Shown: one piece after another, positions 21,935 to 33,421 of the stretch
Layout: each line of letters begins with the position of its first letter
Position numbering within the stretch: position 1 is the stretch's first letter
NCBI RefSeq assembly: GCF_963259705.1
Contig: NC_081842.1
Span: 92,556,433 to 92,620,432, forward strand
DNA: 64,000 bases
Source of the DNA: Myotis daubentonii
Lineage: Eukaryota > Chordata > Mammalia > Chiroptera > Vespertilionidae
Direction of reading: 5' to 3'
The notes under the pieces: generated by a model
Told to the model about the DNA's origin: nothing
Databases searched by the model: none
The model's input: only the letters and a program-made list of their open reading frames with translations
Program-made: the position numbers and the translations under genes

Positions 21935-22145
21935 TAATTCACTTTATTGTTGAAAGTATTACAGATATCCCCTTTTTTCCTCCATTGACCCCTTGCACTC
22001 CACTCCTGCTCCCTCCTCAAGCCTTCCCCACACTATTGGCTATCCATGGGCTATGCATATATGCATGTAGATTCTTCGATTAATCTCTTCCCCACCCCCT
22101 CCCTCTGAAATACATCAGTCTGTTGTATGCTTCAATGTCTCTAGA
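21935..22145 (-). mobile_element. L1 3'UTR, antisense
   Basis: 'tttattgttgaaagtattac' followed by C-rich sequence and 'gatctcttcc'-like motifs equals the bat L1 3'UTR in reverse, as at 50990 and 62020. Confidence 0.72.
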
Positions 22146-22560
22146 GCTAAATTTATTTTTAATAACTTAATAATATTAAATTTTAATATACCCTGTGCAT
22201 ATACCATAATTTATTTAACCAGGACCTGTGCCTTTTGCTGGACATTTAGGTTTCTATTTGATATCACAAACAGTAATGCATTGACTATTCTATCAAGACT
22301 CTGAATGGTCTGAAACTTTGCCTTTCTTGCAAATTTACAGTGTATCATGCCACAGTTTTGTGGATTCTGGCAAGAGATATGAGACTCATGAGTTAAATAC
22401 ATTATTCACAGCAGTAACAGTAGCCAGAGTATTGTTATTTGCGCTGATTCCTAGTGCCCCAGTCCACACAGGTGGTGCAAAGAGGGCCAGGTGATACCTG
22501 CAAACTGTGGATGATATTATTACAAGAAAAGAACACTGTTTATTTTTATTTATTTATTTA
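22146..22560. other. Nothing clear; possible old L1
   Basis: The 22180-22290 part loosely resembles antisense L1 ORF2 end (ccataatttatttaaccagg). The rest is unassigned. Confidence 0.35.
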
Positions 22561-22574
22561 TTTGTTTGTTCATT

Positions 22575-22599
22575 TATTTCCTCATCCAAGGACATTGTT

Positions 22600-22658
<59 letters not shown>

Positions 22659-22797
22659 GAGAGAAATATTGATCATATGTGCCCCAAACTGGAATCAAAC
22701 CCACAATCCAGGTATGTGGACTGGAAGTGAACCAGCAAAGGCAACCTTTCAGTGCAGAGAATGTTGCTCAACCAACTGAGCCACTCTGGCCAGGGAA
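22575..22797 (-). mobile_element. Ves-type SINE with expanded GA tract
   Basis: The head lies at the right (caaccaactgagccactctggccagg). The normally short GAGA body has expanded to an almost perfect (GA)n at 22600-22656. Confidence 0.83.
22600..22656. repeat. (GA)n microsatellite
   Basis: About 27 GA units grown inside the SINE body. Confidence 0.92.
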
Positions 22798-23234
22798 GAA
22801 CACTGAGTTCAAAAACACAATCTGCCTCAATTTTGCCTCAGAGAGAAACATTATCTTTATTACACTGGACAGTAAGCAAAACTGACACTTGTTCTGGAGG
22901 AAATATTATCTTTATTTTTCAAAGTTGTTCACTATACAAACTTCCTTGAACGGAATGTCTGGAACAAAAGACTGTCAGTGATTCTGATCACAACACATGT
23001 GGGAATGTGTAAGACCTGTGAAGGGCTGTCTCTCAATATGTCACATATATATTTTTAATTGAAGGATACATTTCCAGTAATAAAATTGCTGAATTGCATT
23101 TAAACATTTTTTTTATTTTGACAGAAATTTTCAAATTCTTCCATAGCAATGTATAGTGTCTACTCTTTCCAGCAATATTGAAGAGTACCTGTTTCATAAA
23201 ACCCACTTAAATTCAGTGAATTAGCAAGCTTAAT
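22798..23234. other. Nothing recognised
   Basis: No termini or repeats that I can name. Confidence 0.45.
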
Positions 23235-23721
23235 TTTAAAAAAAATAGATATATTTAACATTAAACATTATATTAGTTTAAGGCATACAACATAAGGATT
23301 TGATATTTGTATATATTATGAAATAATTACCATAAGTCTATTCAACTTTCATAACCAACAGTTATATTTTTTATGATGAAAGTTTTAAGATTTATTGTAT
23401 TAGCAACTTATAAATATACAATACATTATTATAACTATAGTCACCATGCTATACATTATTACATCTTTATGTCTTATTTTATACCTGAAAGTATTTGTAT
23501 TTTTTGACCTTCTTAATCCATTTCACCCACCACTATCCCATCCTAGCAATCTTCAATCTGTTCTTTTTACCTAGGAAGTCTTTTTTTTTTTTAATTCCAC
23601 ATATAATTGTGATCATACAGTATTAATCTCTCTATATCTCATTTATTTAACTTAGCTTAATGCCTTAAAAGTTAATTCATGTCGTCTTATATGGCAGATT
23701 TTATTTTCTCTTATAATTGAA
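23235..23721 (-). mobile_element. L1 3' end, antisense (part 1)
   Basis: Antisense L1 3'UTR ('ttaaggcatacaacataagg', 'ttatacctgaaagtatttg') leading towards ORF2. It is interrupted at 23721 by a Helitron and resumes at 24674. Confidence 0.75.
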
Positions 23722-24673
23722 CTAGAGGCCATGTTCATGATTTTCGTGCACTTGGGGGGGGGGGGGGGTTGTTCCTCCGCCCAACCTGCATCCTCTCCAA
23801 TCTGGGACCCCTCTCACAATCCAGCACTGCTGGCTCCTAATCACTCACAAGCTTGCCTGCCTGATTGCCCCTAACTGCTTCTGCCTGCCAGCCTGATCAC
23901 CCCTTAACCGCTCCCCTGGCGGCCTGATTAACACCTAACTGCTCCCCTGCTGGTTCGATTGCCCCCAACTGCCCTCCCCTGCCAGCCTGGTCACCCCCAA
24001 CTGCCTTCCCCTGTTGGCCTGATGGCACCCAACTTCCCTTCCCTCCTGGTCTGGTCACCCCCAACTGCACTCTCCTGCTGGCCTGGTTGCCCCCAACTGC
24101 CCTCCCCTGCAAGCCTGGTCCCTGCCAACTGTCTTCCCCTGCTGGCCTGATCACCCCTAATTGCCTCTGCCTGCCTGATCACCCCAACTTCCCTCCCCTG
24201 CCAGCCTGATCTTGCCCCCAACTGCCCTCCTCTGCAGCCAATTTGGTTCTGATTGGTCAGTTTCTATGCCAGTCAGCATCAAAAGCTCTGCCTCCTAGGC
24301 AGCCATTGGCTCCCCACAGTTGACCCAGATTTGGTTCTGATTGATCAGTTTCTATGCCAATCACTGTCTCTGAGCCTATCAACAGGGCCTGATCAGAAAG
24401 GCGGGTCTGATCAACAGCCCAGGTGGAGGCCTGGAAAAAAGTGGAGCAGGGCTGCTGCTGATCAGAGCTAAAGAGAGAGGCAAGTTCTGATCAACAGCTG
24501 CCACAGAGGCTACAGATCAGACCCTGCTTCTCTCTTTAGGCCTCTCTCTGGGCCTGATTCGCAGCCCCCTCAGCAGACAATGCTGGGTCACTGGCAGCGC
24601 ACTGACTTCTGGTTTGTCCAGCCTCCTGGTCTTCGCGGATGTGATGGATCCAGGGTTTTCGTATATATTAGGA
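23722..24673 (-). mobile_element. Complete non-autonomous Helitron, 952 bp
   Basis: The minus-strand 5' end is at 24673 (TCCTAATATATACGAAAACC), and the 3' CTAG is at 23722-23725 with a hairpin (tgcacgaaaatcatgaac). The L1 on both sides rejoins cleanly at A|T. It contains ~30-bp repeats (about 23870-24240) and, nearer its 5' end, two copies of 'tttggttctgattg.tcagtttctatgcca' (24242, 24330). Confidence 0.92.
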
Positions 24674-25720
24674 TATATCCATTTCTTTTAGCTTGGACAC
24701 AGATTGTATCCAAATCTTGTTTGTTGTAAATAATGATATAATGGACATTGGGGTGCATATACCTTTTCAAGTTATTATTTTGATTTTTTTCCTAAAAATT
24801 ACCCTATTTTTAAGTCTTTGAGAAAAACGTAATACTGTTTTCCATAGTAGCGGCACCAATTTACATCCCACCAACAGTGTATGAGGCTTCCCTTTTCTGC
24901 ACATCCTCACTAACACGTGTTACTTCTTGTAATTTTTATAATAGCTATTCCAGCAGGTTGTGCGGTGGTTCCTCATTGTGGTTTTGGCTTTTATTTTCCT
25001 GATGATAACTGATCTGGAGCACCTTCTCATACACTTATTGGACATTTGTATGTCTTCTTTGGAAAAATGTCTATTCAGATCCTCCCCTCATTTTTAATTC
25101 ACAGTTTCCTTTCTTATTGAGTTGTATGAGTTCTTTATATGTTTTATATATTAACCCTTGTCAGAAATACAATTTACAAGTATTTTCTCCCATTCGGTAC
25201 ACAGCCTTTTCATATTGTTGATAATTTCCTATGTTGTACAGAAGCATTTCAGTTTGTTGTAGTCTCAATTATCTATTTTGCTTAAACTTTTTAATATTTG
25301 AAATGTTATGGATGAAATGTTATTTTCATAATTGTAAGTACACTTTCTTCATCTTATTTCAATATAGCATTTTTTCATATTTGAGAAGCATTTATAAATG
25401 TGTCTATTCATAGCTTATATTAATATTTCTGTAAGATTGTAAATCATGTTCACTCTGGCTTTAGAAGCTTCTCACATTTTAAGGCAATTATTAGCTCTTA
25501 GTGTTTATGAGTTATAAATATTTTCCTTTTTGTAATGTATCTTTTGTCCTCTTTTACCATGTTTTGTTTATTTCAAGGTCTAGTTGTTTGGGTTTTGTGT
25601 ATGCAAAAGTACCCATAGTTTTTTTTAAGAAACTGGTTTTGTGTTATTTTTTTTATGAAGGTCTTCTATATTATTCCTGTAACTTATGGATAACAAGACT
25701 TTGATTAAAATAACACACTA
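24674..25720 (-). mobile_element. L1 ORF2, antisense (part 2)
   Basis: Antisense ORF2 landmarks include 'tccatagtagcggcaccaat', 'cccaccaacagtgtatgag' and 'gaagcatttcagtttgttgt'. The middle (25290-25500) is badly decayed. No usable frame remains. Confidence 0.8.
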
Positions 25721-25980
25721 TTGAATTCTACCTTTATGTAATGTATTTATCTAATTTCTTACAGAGAAAGGAAGTAATTTTATTTTAATATGTATGCCTA
25801 CTGCACTGTCTAGGCTGAATAAAAACAGCAAGAACATACATCTTACCCTTATTACCAATCTCAAATGGAAAAATATTCATTTTTCATCATCTGATAATTT
25901 CTGTACATTTTTCATAGATGTCCCTTATCATTTGAAAAGGGGTTTACTTCCTTCTTTGTTTATCTAAACTTTGTTTTTTT
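25721..25980. other. Nothing recognised
   Basis: AT-rich, possibly the continuation of old L1. Confidence 0.35.
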
Positions 25981-26192
25981 AAATCCTCATCATAGAATAT
26001 GTTTTTATTGATTTTAGAGAGAAGGGACAGGAGAGGGTGAAAGAGAAACATTGATCTGCTTTCCCCGTATGCACCCCAACGGGGGGATCAAACCTGCAAC
26101 CTAGGTATGTGCCCTGACAGGAATGAAACCCACCACCTTTTAGTGTTTCGGATGATGCTCCAACTAACTGAGCCATACTGGCTAGGGATAAA
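25981..26192 (-). mobile_element. Ves-type SINE
   Basis: Reverse orientation: 'tttttattgattttagagag' then the head 'ccaactaactgagccatactggctagg'. The short repeat taaacttt on both sides (about 25963 and 26190) is the likely target duplication. Confidence 0.85.
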
Positions 26193-26354
26193 CTTTTTCC
26201 CAAAAATAGATATTGATTTTTATCAAATCGTTCTGCTTCCATTGAGATTATCATACCATTGTTATAGTATAATCAAATAAATTGATTGGTTTTCAAATGT
26301 TGGACCAAAATGAATTTATGAGATAAAGCTCAGTTGGTCATGCTGTATTATGTA

Positions 26355-26500
26355 CAAGGTGTCCCCAAAAATTGCATACAACTTTAACAGCTGATAGCTC
26401 AATTTTGAAAAGGAAATGTGTTTTCATAAACGTTGCCTTTATAATTATTCAAAGTGCGTGTGTGTGTGTGTGTGTGTGTACATTTTTGGAACATCCCATA
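26355..26500. mobile_element. Mariner-like MITE
   Basis: The left end ggtgtccccaaaaattg and the inverse of the right end, gggatgttccaaaaatgt, form imperfect terminal inverted repeats. The flanks contain TA. A (GT)n at 26456-26479 sits inside. The superfamily assignment rests on the termini and TA flanks only. Confidence 0.5.
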
Positions 26501-26559
26501 TACCATTTTATTTATTATTGGATTTATTGGCTAAAATTTTGTTAAGAATGTACAGTAAG

Positions 26560-26700
26560 TTCTTACTTAACATCACCAATAGATTCTTGAAACTGTGGCA
26601 AAACACATATAACAAAACCAGTTTTACCATATGATAATTGATAAATACAAGAGTTAACTTTCTACAGTGTCTGATAAACATTATACTGAAATGACATTGA
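26560..26700. mobile_element. Possible Tigger-like relic
   Basis: 'cagtaagttcttacttaac' and 'cacatataacaaaaccagttttaccat' resemble an old pogo/Tigger-type DNA transposon. The right end is not visible. Confidence 0.3.
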
Positions 26701-26864
26701 ATGAAATGACATCCGTTGAGGACCTGCTGTGTGAATCTATATTCACAGAGAATACTTGTGTAATAGTTTTATTTATACTAGTAATGTCTATACCTAACTT
26801 TGATGGGATAGTGTTTGTCTTAAAGTATAAATTGGAAAGTTTTTCATCCTTTTTTATTTTAATA

Positions 26865-26970
26865 TAAAATTGGCATTTAATTCTTTCTTAAATGTTTATA
26901 GAATTCACCAGCAATCTATGTGGGCCTGGATTTTTCTTTGTGGAAAAATGTGTAAACAAAAATTCAGTGT
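26865..26970 (-). mobile_element. L1 ORF2 fragment, antisense
   Basis: 'gaattcaccagcaatctatg' followed by 'gggcctggatttttctttg' is a known L1 ORF2 stretch in reverse. Confidence 0.6.
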
Positions 26971-27570
26971 CTTGTTATATGTCAAGCTATTCTTGGTATT
27001 CTAAATGGAGTTACAGTATCTCAAAAATAAATGAATTTCATTGAAATTATCAAACATCCTGCCATGAAGTTGTTCTTAATAGCCCCTTAATTGTATTTTA
27101 AAGTCCATAGGAATTTCCTGTGAGTAGCCTCACTACAGTTTGTGAAATCATGACTTAGTCACAGTCCTGTGTGTTTCCTGGTGATCGATATGCCTGATCC
27201 TTTCTGATGAATTCCCCACAGTCTTGGAGAGTTTTCTCAAGTGTGCACTGGTCTGTACTCAGTTGAAGAACAAAAAAGAATCCTTCTCAGATATCCAGAA
27301 CCATTTCTATGTCTGTGCAGCTTTCTTTTATCCACTAATCTCCTCTGAGAATTTTACACTTTGGCTTTCATAAATTCTGAACATGGTCTCTTTTACTCAG
27401 AGAGACTGATTGTTTCGGTTTGAATAACCCTTCCTGGTATCAGAGTCTGGAAACTGTCTTCATGCAGTAAGCTGGGCTATTGTAGGGATTACCTCATTTG
27501 TTTGCCTTCTCTCAAGACAATCAAGACAGCTAGCCCTTGTTGTCTGATATCTCATGTCTGAAATTATATA
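26971..27570. other. Nothing recognised
   Basis: No element termini; it ends in a short TA tract (27565-27580). Confidence 0.45.
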
Positions 27571-27582
27571 TATATATATACA

Positions 27583-28133
27583 CACTGAGTGGCCAGATTA
27601 TTATGACTGGCCAGATTATTATGACCACCCCATCAGTACTTTGTTGGGCCACCTTTTGCCTTCAATACTGCAGCAATTCTTCTTGGCATTGACTCCACAA
27701 GATGTTGAAAGCTGATGCGAGGAATCTGACACCATGCCTAATAGCAAGCACTGTCCAGTTCTGTGAGATTTGATGGCTGTGGATGCCTGATGGCTGCCTG
27801 ATGGCTCTTTTAACTTCGTCCCACAAATGCTCAATTGGATTGAAATCTGGTGATTGTGGGGGCCACCTAAGCAAGGTAAAGTCTCCCTCATGTTCTTGAA
27901 ACCACTCCTGCACAATACGAGCACTGTGGCATGGTGCATTGTCTTGCTGGAAGAAGCCATCTCCATTGGGATACACTATCAACATGATTGGATGAACTTG
28001 ATCAGCAACGATACTTAGGTGTGTTGTGCTATTCAGACATTTATAATGGTCTGGCCCTCTAGCAACTTCAGCGCAAAATTATAGCTAATTTGCCTACAAA
28101 TGTCAGGTGGTCATATAATCTGTCCACTCAGTG
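27583..28133 (-). mobile_element. Tc1-like transposon, internally deleted
   Basis: The terminal inverted repeats read cactgagtggccagattatt at the left and, reversed, cactgagtggacagattat at the right; TA-rich DNA flanks both. The left repeat carries a short internal duplication (about 27589-27625). From the 5' end (28133) the element keeps the leader, then jumps to the last third of the transposase. The leader matches the second copy at 32368. About 1 kb is missing, so it cannot move on its own. Confidence 0.88.
27662..28060 (-). pseudogene. Tc1-like transposase, C-terminal part
   Basis: The DDE-type transposase C-terminus shows QDNAPCHSA, WPPQSPDFNPIEHLW and a closing LQY. The last two catalytic residues, the Asp of DNAPCH and the Glu of NPIEHLW, are separated by 36 residues, i.e. 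DD36E spacing rather than the usual Tc1 DD34E. The N-terminal DNA-binding domain and the first catalytic Asp are deleted. The frame is otherwise open, which suggests a fairly young element. Confidence 0.88.
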
Positions 28134-28163
28134 CGTGTGTGTATATATATATATACACACACA

Positions 28164-28376
28164 CTAGAGGTCCGAAGCAAGGGGCTTGGCCCTCACACCC
28201 CTGGCCGGCCCTCACAGCCTCAGCTGCCTCGGCCAGACCTCGTAGCCTTGGTTGGGCCTTGCAGCTCCTCACAGCCTTGGCCAGCTCTTGAAGCCCGGGC
28301 TTTGTCCAGAAGGTTATCCGGAAGGAAGTCTGTTCAGTTGTTCAGTCTAATTAGCATATTAGCTCTTTACTATATA

Positions 28377-28379
<3 letters not shown>
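28164..28379 (-). mobile_element. Miniature Helitron, 216 bp
   Basis: The minus-strand 5' end is at 28379 (TCCTATATAGTAAAGAGC), and the 3' CTAG at 28164-28167 is followed by 'aggtccgaagcaag', a poor hairpin. It inserted at A|T in the TA/CA repeat beside the Tc1-like element. The core has 'cctcacagcc' repeats. Confidence 0.83.
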
Positions 28380-28435
<56 letters not shown>

Positions 28436-28445
28436 GTATATATAT
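28380..28445. repeat. (TA)n microsatellite
   Basis: Almost pure alternating TA, about 54 bp, directly at the Helitron 5' end. Confidence 0.93.
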
Positions 28446-29180
28446 CCTGTCACTTAATTATGATTGGAGAAAAAGGTAGGAATGTTATATTTTTATGGAG
28501 GAATAAGTAGAGTGAGGGAGACTAAGATGAAAGAAAATGTTTGCAGAAATGTACTTGGAAACATTAAAAACTACCTGCATCTTTTCATAATTCGTAGCTT
28601 CCTCTTTCTATTCACATTAGTTTTTCTATTTTATTTGGTTTGACTTTTGTTTGTTCATTTGTTTTGGATAGGGTGTGAAACCTAATTCAAAAATAAATGC
28701 TATCAAATGGAGGAAATAACAAGAAGTTTAAAACGTCTCTCACTGGGTGAAGAAAATGCATTTTTCAATCAAGAAAAATATAATTCTATTTAATATATAA
28801 TGTGACAATTTTATAGCAAATTTCAAGGCTTACTGGCAATATAGGAGACTGTTTGGCTCACTGATATATATTTTATTTCAGTAAAAGAGAAAAGCACAGA
28901 TGCTTTGGACCTTAGTTCAGAGCTCAATTAATTTTGAAAGGTTTGAAAGTAATTTCCAAGGCCATAGAAGTATCTAATGAATCAAGTGCCAAGGGAGGTG
29001 AACGTACCTGAGCAAGAGATAATAATAAACCTCCCCCTCTTTGACCCACAAATCATAGATGACTTTCAGTAGCTTAGTAAGTAGCACAACATATTTGTCA
29101 TGCTCAAGATGAAGTAAATAAAAAATATATAAAGAAAATAAGGGTGCTTTTTATAAAATAAATGAATGGACCTTAACTAT
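28446..29180. other. Nothing recognised
   Basis: AT-rich; no termini or ORF. Confidence 0.5.
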
Positions 29181-29556
29181 AACAAATATATTTTTAAATC
29201 TTTATTTTTGAGGGTATTACAGATATCCCACTCCCCCAACCCGCATTGCCCATCTCCATCCATTTTCCATCCCATGCCAGGCCTTCACCATCCTACTGTA
29301 TGTTTCCATAGGAAAGATATTTGTTTAATCTCTTCTGGCACCACCTTCTTTCCTTTCAAATTTGTCAGTCTGTTCCATGTTTCCATGCTTCTGATTCTAT
29401 TTTATTCACCAGTTTATATTGTTCATTAGATTTCTTGTTCGTTTATTGTTATTTTTAGATTCAATTGTTGATAGGTATGTATTTATTGTCATTGTATTGT
29501 TCACATGTTTTATCTTTCCTTTTTTTCTTCTTATTTGTCTTCTTAAAGAATACCCT

Positions 29557-29880
29557 TCATCGTTTCATGTAATATTGGTTTGGTGGTAATGAATTCCTTA
29601 GGTCTTTCTTGTCTATGAAGCTTTTTATCTGATCCTCAATTCTAAATGAGAGCTTTGCTGGGGAAAGTAATCTCAGTTGTAGGTTCTTGCTATTCATCAC
29701 TTGAATAGTTTCTTGCCACTCCCTTCTGGCCTGCAAAGTGTCTGTTGAGAAATCAGGTGACATTCTAATAGGTGCTCCCTTGTAGGTAACTAACTGCTTT
29801 TCTCTTGCTGCTTTTAAGATTCTTTCTTTGTCTTTAACCCTTGGCATTTCAATTATGGTGTGTCTTGGTGTTGGCCTCTT
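29557..29880 (-). pseudogene. L1 ORF1-like C-terminal domain
   Basis: Reads MPRVKDKERILKAAREKQL and LQARREWQ, then LLSPAKLSFRIEDQIKSF: the end of the RNA-binding region and the C-terminal domain of an L1 ORF1 protein (RNA chaperone of the retrotransposition particle). It is open for 96 codons, but the upstream coiled coil is broken. Confidence 0.82.
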
Positions 29881-30082
29881 TGGGATTCTTTTGTTTGTGA
29901 CTCTCTATGCTTTCTGGACTTGTAAATCTATTTCTTTCAACAAGTAGAAGTTTTCTGTCAGTATTCTTTAAATAGGTTTTCAATATATTGTGCTCTCTCT
30001 TATCCTTCTGGCACCCCCATAATGTGAATGTTGTTAGTTTGAAGTTGTCCCAGAGGCTCCTTACACTATGTTCATATTTTTG

Positions 30083-30309
30083 TTGATTTCTTTTTATTCT
30101 ATATTTTTCTTGATTTCACAGAGAAAGGGAGAGGGAGAGAAAGATAGAAATATCAATGATAAGAGTGAATCATTGATCAGCTGCCTCCTAAACACCCCCT
30201 ACTGGGGATTGAGTCCACAACTCAGACATGTGCTCTTGACCGGAATCAAACCCAAGACCCTTCAGTCCACAGGCCAACACTCTATCCACTGAGCCAAACC
30301 AGCTATGGC
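30083..30309 (-). mobile_element. Ves SINE inside HAL1
   Basis: Reverse orientation with head 'ctctatccactgagccaaacc'. The 14-bp target duplication TGTTCATATTTTTG is perfect at 30069-30082 and 30310-30323. Confidence 0.94.
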
Positions 30310-30403
30310 TGTTCATATTTTTGGATTTTTTATTTTATTTTTACTCTTCTGTTTGGGTATTTTTTGCTTCCTCATATTCTAAATCGTTCGTTTGATTATG
30401 CCT

Positions 30404-30566
30404 CCCATCATTGTGCCTACATATGCAAATTAACCGCCATCTTTGTTGGCGGTTACAGTTCACCGCCATATTTGTTGGCAGTTAATTTGCATATCACCCT
30501 GATTAGCCAATGGGAAGCATAGTGAAGGTATGGTCAATTACCATGTTTGTCTATTATTAGATTAGA
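30404..30566 (-). mobile_element. Helitron 5' remnant
   Basis: The minus-strand 5' end is at 30566 (TCTAATCTAATAATAGAC). It has an octamer-bounded inverted module at 30423-30495 and breaks off at about 30404 without a 3' hairpin. Confidence 0.82.
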
Positions 30567-30835
30567 TAGGTATATAATTACAATAATAAATTTTAAATTA
30601 AATATTTTATTTCTTTTGAAATAAAAAATAGAATAAATAAATAAAATTTTAATCTTTTTGAGGATATTTTGGGAAAATATAAAAATTAGAAAATAAAATC
30701 TGTGTTATAAATTTAAGGAAAACTTGATATTTAAACTTTATTAGGTTTGTGATGTCAAGCTAGAAACAATTAATTAATTTTAATAAAACTTAATTTTAAT
30801 TTAATTGAATCAATTAAAATAATTTTAATAGATTT

Positions 30836-31030
30836 TTCAAAATACTTATCCAAGTATATGTTTATTGACTTGGGAGGAAGGGAGAAGGAAAGAGAGAGAG
30901 AAAACATCTATGTAAGACAGAAACATTGATCGGTTGCTTCCCATACACACCCCCACCAGAGATCAAACCTACAGTCTTTTTGGTTTACAAGAGGATGATC
31001 CAACAAATTGAGCCACCTTCCCAGGCAAAA
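30836..31030 (-). mobile_element. Old Ves-like SINE
   Basis: Diverged reverse copy: 'atgtttattgacttgggagg', 'aaacattgatcggttgcttcc' and a decayed head 'caaattgagccacc'. Confidence 0.65.
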
Positions 31031-32020
31031 TAGGTTTTAATACAATAATTTTAGAGAGATGCTGCAATTATATATATTTTTAATAAAGCTTCTTTTTTTA
31101 TGCATTTTCAGATGAGACTTCAGAGGCTTATTTCAGCAGTAGAGACCCATTTTCTTCATTAACATTCATTAACATCGGTTATTAAAAATCCGAGCTTGCT
31201 TTTAACACCTTACAATTTAATTCACAAGTATAAAATGTTCTCATAGAGGCAGTGTATGGATGGAAGTTCAGCTTCTGCAAGCAGTGGTTCATCCTGATTC
31301 ACCTCTGGGGATTTATGATATTAATAATTATTGGTAGATGTTTATGGGTTAAAGTTTATATTTTATTCATATATATTAATATGAGAATAACACTAATTAA
31401 CACTGTTCTATGTATCTTTTATTGAAATTGTAGAGAAATACAATGAGAGTGAACTTAAACAAAATACCATAACCACATTGGTAAAAGAAAATTTGACCAC
31501 ATAACGTTAGTAGTAAATTACTGTATGTTTAATTTAGAGACCCAAATTTAATCTTTGACATCTTTGACTGCTAGTCATATTTTATGCAGATAAACCAAAT
31601 AGTCTTTTACAAGGCTTGTGCTGTAAATAAAAGAGGCACTGATTTTATAATATTGACACCCATGGGAAGTACCTATGCATTTCTCTCAATTTCTAGAAAA
31701 CATGTTTATTAAAGATGTGTAATGTATAATAATCACATTGGAAAACAAAATTTGCTTAAAATTATGAAGACTAATGTTTATTTCTACCTGCATTGTGCAT
31801 TGTGCAATCACTTTTTGATCTCTACATTTTGCCTTATCAACCACCCTATTTTTTTTTTTTGAAAATTGAATATACATCTCACAAGGCATATAATAAACCA
31901 AGTTGTTTTTTAGCTATAAATGTAAAATATTTCTATATTAAATGGACAGTATTTGTCTGTCTAAAGTAAATAGCTGATATCCTTATACTTAACATATTAA
32001 AACATTTAAGAACAACAGTA
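31031..32020. other. Nothing recognised
   Basis: AT-rich, including the stretch 30567-30835 to the left of the SINE. Confidence 0.45.
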
Positions 32021-32024
32021 AACC

Positions 32025-32305
32025 TTGGCCTGTGTTGCTAAGTGGTTAGAGCATCAGCTTGAGCACTGATGGGCCTGGGTTCAATTTCCAGTCCAGAGTA
32101 CATACCAGGGTTGCAGGTTTGATCCCTGGCCTTTTTAGAGCACATGAACGAGGCAACCAATCTGTTTCTGTCTCACATGGATTTTTCTGATGTTTCTCTT
32201 TTTCTGTCTCCCTATCCCTCCTTCCTTTTCACTCTTTCTAAAAAAAAAAAAAAAAAAAAAAAAATCAATGGAAACAATATGTTTGAGTAAGGATTAACAA
32301 AAAAA
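32025..32305 (+). mobile_element. Ves-like SINE, older subfamily
   Basis: The head 'ttgctaagtggttagagcatc' and B box-like 'ggttcaatttcc', then the body, an A-run of about 24 (32239-32264) and a second tail 'aatcaatggaaa'. It resembles the copy at 48411. Confidence 0.8.
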
Positions 32306-32367
32306 AAAAAATTAAAGAACAACAACAAGAAATAAAGAATAACAGTATTACTGAGGTATTTGATATA

Positions 32368-32578
32368 CACTGATTGGCCAGATTATTATGACCGCCTGAC
32401 ATTTGTAGGAAAATTAGCTATAATTTCATGCTGAAGTTGCTAGAGGCCCAGACCATTATAAATAGGGAAGCAGGTTGTTTACCACGACAGTAGGGTAATC
32501 TTTTTCTGAAGATATGGGTAAACAACGCTATTTAACAGCCTTTGAACGTGGGATATAGTTCTGGTCGTGATGCCTGGC
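32368..32578 (+). mobile_element. Tc1-like transposon, 5' end only
   Basis: Starts with cactgattggccagattatt after TA. The leader is closely similar to that of the element at 27583-28133. A transposase start (MGKQRYLTAFERGI, about 32515) hits a stop after 14 codons, and the element breaks off near 32578. The 3' end is missing. Confidence 0.85.
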
Positions 32579-32589
32579 CTTTTATTATT

Positions 32590-33015
32590 ATTGATGGCTC
32601 AATTCCAGTTTCTTTGTTGTTATTTTTTGTTTGCTTCTTTTTATGGTTAACATTAGGTTCATGCAAAAGAAAGTTTTATACATAGAGTAGTCCTCCTTTT
32701 GTGTTTTGGTTGTCACAAATGATCTCTTTTTATGGGAGTTCCTTATCAAGTTGCAGTAGCTAGAAACTACTTTTCTTTCTAGCTACTTTTCTTCTCCTAT
32801 TCTTTCTTTTTTCGTGTTTTTACCTTTTTTAACCTTTATGTTATATTTAAATGTATAGTATCCTAGTATGAATAAGGGTTACAATGACTGCTCTGTCTGT
32901 TAGTGATCTTATTTGTAGTTTTATATCCTTTTGTCTTTTTGTTTCAGTATTTCCTGTAATATATGTCTTGTGATGATAAATACCCTCAACTTCTCTATGT
33001 CTAGGGCTGAGCAGG
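32590..33015 (-). mobile_element. Possible old L1/HAL1 ORF1 region
   Basis: 'gtttcagtatttcctgtaat' and 'tgatgataaataccctcaac' loosely follow antisense L1 ORF1 end/3'UTR (compare 29530-29620). Weak. Confidence 0.3.
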
Positions 33016-33019
33016 AGGA

Positions 33020-33415
33020 AGTGGATGGAGATTTCCAACACCCTACAAAGAACATCACAGATTACAAGCTAAATAAAAATAATGAATAAAAAGTAACTTT
33101 ATATAAAGATAAAACAACATTTTCTACTTATGAGGTAAAATTAACTTCTATTTGATTTCTTCAAAGTAATTGGACAATATTTGACAGTGATAAGGGAAAT
33201 ATAAAATCTGTCTCTCACACTGGATACTAAATAAGCAGAATTGCAGCTAAACCTCATGTTATTTAAGAGAAGATTGATTGCTGTTTTATTTCACATAGAG
33301 ATATGTGTTTTATAAATATGCTTATTAGAATGGCTGATTATATAAGTAGTAGCTATTAATCTCATTTTCTTGCTTATACTGGAAATAAAATAGGAATGAC
33401 TCATAGTTCTCTTTT
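33020..33415. other. Nothing recognised
   Basis: No element termini. Confidence 0.45.
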
Positions 33416-33421
33416 CTTTTT

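Larger units (their letters stand above)
29186..30403 (-). mobile_element. Half-L1 (HAL1-type), antisense
   Basis: On the minus strand: the end of an L1-like ORF1 (30403 to about 29556) runs straight into an L1-type 3'UTR (29555-29186) with no ORF2 between. The element at 42358-44742 has the same layout and 3'UTR. A SINE (30083-30309) interrupts it, and the 5' part is cut off at the Helitron remnant at 30404. Confidence 0.8.

Noticed and set aside
32650..32675. 'ttaggttcatgcaaaa' as a mariner terminus
   Set aside because: No matching inverted end and no clear TA-flanked element could be found downstream.
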